A DNA stretch of 64,000 nt from Blastococcus aurantiacus. GTDB taxonomy: Bacteria; Actinomycetota; Actinomycetes; Mycobacteriales; Geodermatophilaceae. The translations under genes were made by a program, and so were the position numbers. The notes beneath the pieces were generated by a model. That model did no database searches, had not been told where the DNA came from, and worked only from the letters and a program-made list of their open reading frames with translations. Below, in pieces: positions 59,292 to 64,000 of the stretch (its first letter is position 1; every line of letters starts with the position of its first letter). The stretch spans positions 310,001-374,000 of the forward strand of contig NZ_FNBT01000005.1 of NCBI RefSeq assembly GCF_900102425.1, written 5' to 3'.

Positions 59292-59642
59292 TCAGCCGGC
59301 GACGACGATCCACACCAGCAGGACGACGCCGATCGCCACCCAGATCAGCGGCACCCGGTTGACCCAGCGTGCGGCAGGGTGCCGGCGCAGACCGAGGAGC
59401 ACCCAGGCGGCGACCGTCGTGCCGAGGGCGACGAAGGGATACGCCCACCACGCCAGGATCACGAAGACCGCGAAGACCGACTCCCAGTTCGCCAGCCCCA
59501 TCGTGCCGCCGATGGCCAGCAGGAACCACGGCAGCAGGTAGACCAGGTAGCAGCCCTGCAGCACGGCGAGCTCGATTGCCGTCCGCCGTCGCCCTGCGTC
59601 CGGCACGGGCACGTCGTACCGGCCCACCGGCGTCGGGTGCAT
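59292..59642 (-). CDS. Small membrane protein (116 aa)
   Basis: Three or four hydrophobic segments are visible: about 24-48 (LAVLQGCYLVYLLPWFLLAI), 55-75 (SVFAVFVILAWWAYPFVALG) and 95-114 (VPLIWVAIGVVLLVWIVVAG). There is no recognised family. ATG 59642 is chosen over the preceding GTG. It lies 26 bases downstream of pheA on the same strand, probably as a read-through gene. Confidence 0.68.
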   Translation of the reverse strand: MHPTPVGRYDVPVPDAGRRRTAIELAVLQGCYLVYLLPWFLLAIGGTMGLANWESVFAVFVILAWWAYPFVALGTTVAAWVLLGLRRHPAARWVNRVPLIWVAIGVVLLVWIVVAG

Positions 59643-59667
59643 CACGGCGGCGGAGCGTAGCGGCGGG

Positions 59668-60621
59668 TCAGCCCCCGAGGTCGCCGGCGCGCACGCGGGC
59701 CAGCCACCCTTCGGCCTCGGCGAACGCGTCGTCGGCCGACTCGTCCTCCACCGCCCGGTTCTCCCGCCCGTCCGATCGCGGATAGGAGCCCAGGAAGCGC
59801 ACGTCCTCGCACACCCGGTGCAGAGCGGCCAGCGCCTCGCCCACCCGGCGGTCGGCGATGTGCCCCTCGCAGTCGAGGAAGAAGGAGTAGACCCACAGCC
59901 GGTCGCGCAGGGGCCGCGACTCGATGCGGGTCAGCGAGATCCCGCGGACGGCGAACTCGCGCAGCACGTCCAGCAGTGCACCCGTGCGGTCGGTGACGAC
60001 GGCGACCAGCGAGGTCTTGTCGTTGCCGGTCGGCGCCGGCAGCGGCCCCGGCCGGGCGACCAGGACGAAGCGGGTGACCGCGCCCGCGTGGTCGGCGATG
60101 CCCTCGGCCAGCGCATCCAGGCCGTAGCGCTGCGCCGCGATCGCCGCGCACACGGCCGCGTCGTACTCCCCCGCGGCGACGGCGGCCGCCGCCCCCGCCG
60201 TCGAGCTGGCCGGGAGCGGCGTGATGCCGGGCAGGTTCGCCTCGAGCCAGCGGCCGGTCTGGGCGAGCGCGTGCGGGTGGCTGGCCACCGAGCGCACGTC
60301 GGCCAGCGTCGTCCCCGGCCGGACGGCGAGGGTGAAGGCGACCGGCAGGAACACCTCGCGCGTGATGACCAGCGGATCGCCGTCGGCCAGCCCGTCCATG
60401 GTGGCCGGCACCGAGCCCTCCACCGAGTTCTCCAGCGGCACGAGACCGGCGTCGGCGTCCCCCGATCGGACGGCGGCCAGCGTCGCCGGGACACTCGAGC
60501 GGGGGTTCCGCGTTCCCTCGCCGGTGTCGATCACGCTGCTCAGGGCGGCCTCGGCGAAGGTACCCTCGGGGCCGAGATAGGCGAACCGCGTCGGAGACGT
60601 ACTGGGCTGCATCCCGGGCAT
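59668..60621 (-). CDS. pheA: Prephenate dehydratase
   Basis: This is a 317-residue monofunctional enzyme converting prephenate to phenylpyruvate in phenylalanine synthesis. The N-terminal FAYLGPEGTFAEAAL and GLVPLENSVEGSVPATMD are signature blocks, and AVTRFVLVAR carries the catalytic TRF motif. A C-terminal ACT domain (about residues 215-290) with ISLTRIESRP binds phenylalanine for feedback inhibition. There is no chorismate-mutase domain. ATG 60621 is chosen; a second ATG three codons in is possible. It is divergent from the first TPR-GGDEF gene. Confidence 0.95.
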   Translation of the reverse strand: MPGMQPSTSPTRFAYLGPEGTFAEAALSSVIDTGEGTRNPRSSVPATLAAVRSGDADAGLVPLENSVEGSVPATMDGLADGDPLVITREVFLPVAFTLAVRPGTTLADVRSVASHPHALAQTGRWLEANLPGITPLPASSTAGAAAAVAAGEYDAAVCAAIAAQRYGLDALAEGIADHAGAVTRFVLVARPGPLPAPTGNDKTSLVAVVTDRTGALLDVLREFAVRGISLTRIESRPLRDRLWVYSFFLDCEGHIADRRVGEALAALHRVCEDVRFLGSYPRSDGRENRAVEDESADDAFAEAEGWLARVRAGDLGG

Positions 60622-60733
60622 CCGACGAGGGTAGTGCGGGCGGGGCGGCTGGTAGGCGACCCGGGGGAAGCTGCCTCGCTGACCGGCAGCCCGACCCCGG
60701 GTGCCCGGACGACGACCCGCAAGTGGAGGTGGC

Positions 60734-62431
60734 GTGCCCCCTGCCTCGGCTGCCGCTGCCTCCTCCGGCCCCTCACCGGCCGAGCTGGCCCGGCTCCAGG
60801 CGGCGCTGTGGAGGCTGCTGGCCGTCGGTGACCGGGACGACGACACCTTCCGGGGGCTGCTCGACGACGTCGACGACGCACTGTCCGGCGCTCAAGACCC
60901 GTACTGGTCCGCGTGGCGCTCGGCGCTGGCCGCCCGCCGCAACCTGACCGACGGCGAACCGGACGCTGCCGCGGAGTCCGTCGCCGCCTCCCGCGAGGCG
61001 CTGCACGCCTGCCTGCCCTCGGCGTGGACCGCGCTCACGCTGGCCTACCTGGCCCACGTCGAGGTGACCGCCGACCGGGTGGACGCCGCGATGCTGATGG
61101 CGGTCGACGCCAGCCTGCTCACCGAGGAGCCCTCGGCCGAGGACCCCTCCCGCCCCCTGCTCCAGGCGCACCGCTGGCTCTCCCTCACGCTGGCCGGCCT
61201 GGACCTCGAGGAGCTCGCCGTCGCGCACGCCGGCCGGGCGCACGCCGTCGCGGCCCTCCTCCCGGACCTCGACGACCAGTGGCAGACGCTCCTGCTCAGC
61301 GCGCAGCGGCACGCGGAGCTGGCCCAGACGCTGCACCGCCGCGGCGACGAGGAGCGGGCGCGCGAGCTCGCGGAGGAGGCCATCGGTTGCGCCATCGCCG
61401 CCCGCGAGCTCGACCGCGAGCCCGCACCGGCCGAGGCCGACCTCCTCGACGTCGTCCAGGCGTGGGCGCTGACCTGCGCCGACGACCTCGACGGCGCGCT
61501 GGGCCCGCTGCGCCGCGTCCACCGGCACGTCCAGGGTGACGGCGGCCTGTGGCTGCGCGGCTACACCGATCTGGTCCTGGCCCGGCTGCTGGCCCGGCTG
61601 GCCGCGCGGGACGACGACATCGAGCGTGGCGAGGAGGCCGTCGGCCTGCTGGTCGACGCCGCGGGTGCCTTCGCGGCCTCCGGCGACCGCCGCCGCTACC
61701 GCCAGTGCCTGCTGGAGCTGGGGCAGAACACCGCCGACCTGGGCCGGCCCGCCGAGGCGCTGCACTGGCTGGAGGCCTATCGCGCCGACACCGGGCGCGC
61801 GCACGCCCGCGGTCGCGAGCTGTGGGCGGAGATGTTCGTGCGCCGGAGCCGGCTGCGCGAGGCCGAGCGGCAGGCCGCCGTGCTGCGGCGGCACGCGCTC
61901 GAGGACCCGCTCACCGGTCTGGGCAACCGGCGCAGTGCCGAGCGCCGGCTGGCCGGGCTGCGGTTCGGCGAGGAACCGCTGTCGCTGGCCGTGGTGGACG
62001 TCGACCGGTTCAAGGAGGTCAACGACGGCGCCTCGCACACCCAGGGCGACGTCGTCCTGCGCCGGGTCGCCGACCTGCTCCGCGAGCACAGCCGCACCGA
62101 CGACGAGGTGTTCCGCTGGGCCGGCGACGAGTTCCTCGTGCTGCTGCCGACGGCGACCGAGGCGCAGGCCGTCGTCGTCATGGAGCGGCTGCGCGCCGCC
62201 GTCGCCGCGGCCGACTGGTCGGACCTTCGGCTGACCGAGCCGGTCACCGTGAGCGTGGGCGTGGCCACCGCGCCCGAGGTGGACGAGGGCCACCCCGAGC
62301 CGGTGGTCGGCTGGCGCGCGCTGTTCGACACCGCCGACCTGCTGCTGTTCTCCGCGAAGCGCAGCGGGCGCAACCGGGTGCGCGCGCCCGGCGGGTCAGC
62401 GGCCCCGGTTCCCGGCGAGGACGACGCGTGA
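60734..62431 (+). CDS. TPR-GGDEF diguanylate cyclase
   Basis: This 565-residue soluble protein has about 400 residues of helical, TPR-like repeats (AHAGRAHAVAALLPDLDDQW, RHAELAQTLHRRGDEERARE) followed by a GGDEF domain. The active motif is AGDEF (Ala463 to Phe467), a known functional variant. RTDD lies exactly five residues upstream, an intact inhibitory I-site, so feedback-controlled c-di-GMP synthesis is expected. The GTG start has GGAGG upstream. Its stop overlaps the start of a paralogue (GTGA). Confidence 0.9.
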   Translation: MPPASAAAASSGPSPAELARLQAALWRLLAVGDRDDDTFRGLLDDVDDALSGAQDPYWSAWRSALAARRNLTDGEPDAAAESVAASREALHACLPSAWTALTLAYLAHVEVTADRVDAAMLMAVDASLLTEEPSAEDPSRPLLQAHRWLSLTLAGLDLEELAVAHAGRAHAVAALLPDLDDQWQTLLLSAQRHAELAQTLHRRGDEERARELAEEAIGCAIAARELDREPAPAEADLLDVVQAWALTCADDLDGALGPLRRVHRHVQGDGGLWLRGYTDLVLARLLARLAARDDDIERGEEAVGLLVDAAGAFAASGDRRRYRQCLLELGQNTADLGRPAEALHWLEAYRADTGRAHARGRELWAEMFVRRSRLREAERQAAVLRRHALEDPLTGLGNRRSAERRLAGLRFGEEPLSLAVVDVDRFKEVNDGASHTQGDVVLRRVADLLREHSRTDDEVFRWAGDEFLVLLPTATEAQAVVVMERLRAAVAAADWSDLRLTEPVTVSVGVATAPEVDEGHPEPVVGWRALFDTADLLLFSAKRSGRNRVRAPGGSAAPVPGEDDA

Positions 62432-64000
62432 CCGCCTCCCCCGGATGGGACGGATGGGGCACGACGGACGGGGGGCGGCGCGTTCACGAGAACGTGCTCG
62501 ACAGCGCCGGGGGGGCCGTGCACAGTGCGCTCGTGCCACCCGGAGCCCTGCACCAGCGGGTGACGGCCGCCCTGGCGAACTGGCGGCTCGACGACGCCGA
62601 GCAGCTGCTGTCCGGCGTCGACTCCGAGCCCTCGCCCTACCAGGCGGCCGAGCCCGACCCGGTCACGCCCGGCTCCTCCGACCTGGGCCGCGCCTGGGCC
62701 GACACGCTCCGCGCCGAGCTCCTGGTCCGCCGGCTGCGCATCGCGGGCTTCACGCTGGTCGGCGAGCCGGTCACCACCGGCGGGCCCGAGTCCGAGCGCG
62801 AGCCGGCCCTCGACCTGCACGCCGGCGTCGCCGAGCTGATCGACGGCAACGGGACGTCCGGCCGCGGCGGCGACACCGACCTGCGCGCGGAGTCCGCTTC
62901 CCGCGCGGCGCTGGCCATCGCGCTGGTCCGGTCGGCCAAGGCCGCCTTCGACGCCACCGACGACGACCTGCAACGGGCCGCGGGCCTGGCGCGGCACGCG
63001 CGCATCGAGCTGCTCTCCCGGCGGATCGACGCCGCGATGGACGAGGCGGTCGAGGCGGCCAGCCTGCTCGACCCGGGCCTCCCGCCCAGCCGGCTGCTCG
63101 TCGACACCCTCGGCACGCTGGCCGGCGTCCTCGCCGACCTGGAGCTCATGCCGCTGGCCCTGGACTTCCAGCGCCGGGCGCACGAGGCAGCGCGGGCCGC
63201 CGCGGCCGACCCGACGCTGCTGGGGCGGGCGGGGGACGACGACGTGGCCGGGGACGCCGAGGTCCTCGTCGCGGTCGCCGCGACCCGGCTGGGCGAGCTG
63301 TGCGCGGAGCTCGGTGAAGGGCTGCTCGACGACGGGCTCCCCGAGACCGCGGTCCCGCACTTCGCCGAGGCCCGCGCGCTGGCCGAGGAGGCGCTGCAGC
63401 TCCTGCCCCCGGAGGCCCCCGGCGTCGTCGCGGCGCAGATCGTGCACGGCTGGGCGCTGGTCGGGCTGGGCGAGCACGCCGCCGCGACCGGTCCGCTGCG
63501 CGCCGCCGTCCGCATCACCTCCGCCGCCGACGACCGCGCCCAGCGGGCCGCCGCCCAGCTGGCGCTGGGCCGGACGCTGCGCCGGCAGGGCGACTCGGCC
63601 GGCGCCGACGAGCACCTCGCGTCCACGCTGGAGCTGGCCACCGACCACGGGCTGCCCCGGCTGCGCCGCGCCGCCCTCCGCGAGCTGTGCACGCTGCACG
63701 CCGAGCTGGACGACGCCGGCCGCGCACTGCCCTACCTGCAGGCCTACCTCGCCGACGAGCTGGACCGGGTGGACGAGCGGCGCACCCGGTGGGTGGAGCT
63801 GTTCGGCCGGCGCAAGAGCCTGCTCGAGACCGAGCGGGCCGCCGGCCAGCTGCGCCGCCAGGCCTACGAGGACCCGCTCACCCACCTGCCGAACCGGCGC
63901 TACGCCGAGGCCCGCCTCGACGGGCTGCTCGCCGGGGGCGGCGTGCCCGCGCTGGCCGTCGTGGACGTCGACCGGTTCAAGTCCATCAACGACGCGATCG
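62428..64000 (+). CDS. Second TPR-GGDEF protein, cut by the window end
   Basis: A GTG overlapping the previous stop (GTGA) opens a frame without stops to the window edge, at least 524 residues. The layout repeats its neighbour: N-terminal helical TPR-like region (LGEHAAATGPLRAAVRITSA, HLASTLELATDHGLPRLRR), then the linker LLETERAAGQLRRQAYEDPL. Next comes the start of a GGDEF domain (THLPNRRYAE, VVDVDRFKSINDAI), where the window ends before the active motif. The shared linker pattern (RRQAxxxRRxAxEDPLTxLxNRR) shows the two genes are duplicates. Confidence 0.9.
   Translation, partial: MTASPGWDGWGTTDGGRRVHENVLDSAGGAVHSALVPPGALHQRVTAALANWRLDDAEQLLSGVDSEPSPYQAAEPDPVTPGSSDLGRAWADTLRAELLVRRLRIAGFTLVGEPVTTGGPESEREPALDLHAGVAELIDGNGTSGRGGDTDLRAESASRAALAIALVRSAKAAFDATDDDLQRAAGLARHARIELLSRRIDAAMDEAVEAASLLDPGLPPSRLLVDTLGTLAGVLADLELMPLALDFQRRAHEAARAAAADPTLLGRAGDDDVAGDAEVLVAVAATRLGELCAELGEGLLDDGLPETAVPHFAEARALAEEALQLLPPEAPGVVAAQIVHGWALVGLGEHAAATGPLRAAVRITSAADDRAQRAAAQLALGRTLRRQGDSAGADEHLASTLELATDHGLPRLRRAALRELCTLHAELDDAGRALPYLQAYLADELDRVDERRTRWVELFGRRKSLLETERAAGQLRRQAYEDPLTHLPNRRYAEARLDGLLAGGGVPALAVVDVDRFKSINDAI

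Overview
This is a very GC-rich actinobacterial chromosome segment with no phage, insertion-sequence or plasmid signature. Many genes start with GTG, many neighbours overlap by 1-4 bases (ATGA, GTGA, TGATG), and the gene content is actinobacterial: proteasome activator Bpa, class E sortase, FolP2-, GuaB1- and FabG4/HtdX/FadA2-like proteins, and LGFP repeats. Several cyclic-di-GMP proteins, a chemoreceptor and a flagellar-type promoter suggest a motile, surface-living relative of the Geodermatophilaceae (Blastococcus/Geodermatophilus/Modestobacter). That placement is inference.

Layout. 1-3.3 kb: a GGDEF protein cut by the window edge and an MFS transporter. 3.3-8.9 kb: a complete dpp/opp peptide ABC importer (A-B-C-D-F, minus strand). 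9.1-12 kb: a 51-residue membrane protein, a class E sortase and a secreted fibronectin/glycine-rich protein ending in an LPNTG sorting signal. 12.3-20 kb: a fatty-acid locus (acyl-CoA dehydrogenase, MaoC, FabG4-like reductase, thiolase) divergent from a TetR regulator coupled to an acyl-CoA oxidase. 20-24.3 kb: a PAS/GAF/SpoIIE phosphatase, an EAL-CBS protein and a DUF1059 protein. 24.4-38.5 kb: housekeeping and lipid enzymes (aldo/keto reductase, HU, serine hydrolase, MaoC, FolP2-like, acyltransferases, acyl-CoA ligase, AraC regulator, quinone reductase, cysteine desulfurase-like protein) and Bpa. 38.6-43.4 kb: a chemoreceptor, two HAD phosphatases and SerRS. 43.4-51.6 kb: a hybrid histidine kinase divergent from a coupled response regulator / HEAT-repeat / glycosyltransferase operon, facing a glycosidase-like lipoprotein; together they look like a polysaccharide module. 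51.8-60.6 kb: GuaB1, a zinc-protease-like protein, a GroES-like protein, an LGFP-repeat secreted protein, MarR/MMPL and PheA. 60.7-64 kb: two tandem TPR-GGDEF proteins, the second cut by the window end.

The most unusual signal is not a gene. A 22-base palindrome centred on CCGCGG is repeated 13 times at six intergenic sites, always in tandem with an exact 23-base period and always within about 13 bases of a stop codon. A diverged version of the same architecture sits inside the 3' end of dppD. A second hairpin family, with unrelated stems but a conserved CCTCGCRGGCTCGG loop, follows three other genes. Both look like clade-specific 3'-end elements.

Cyclic-di-GMP signalling (three GGDEF proteins, one EAL protein), motility (chemoreceptor with a FliA/WhiG-like promoter) and polysaccharide synthesis are the connected theme of the window. 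Everything else is ordinary core metabolism and regulation.
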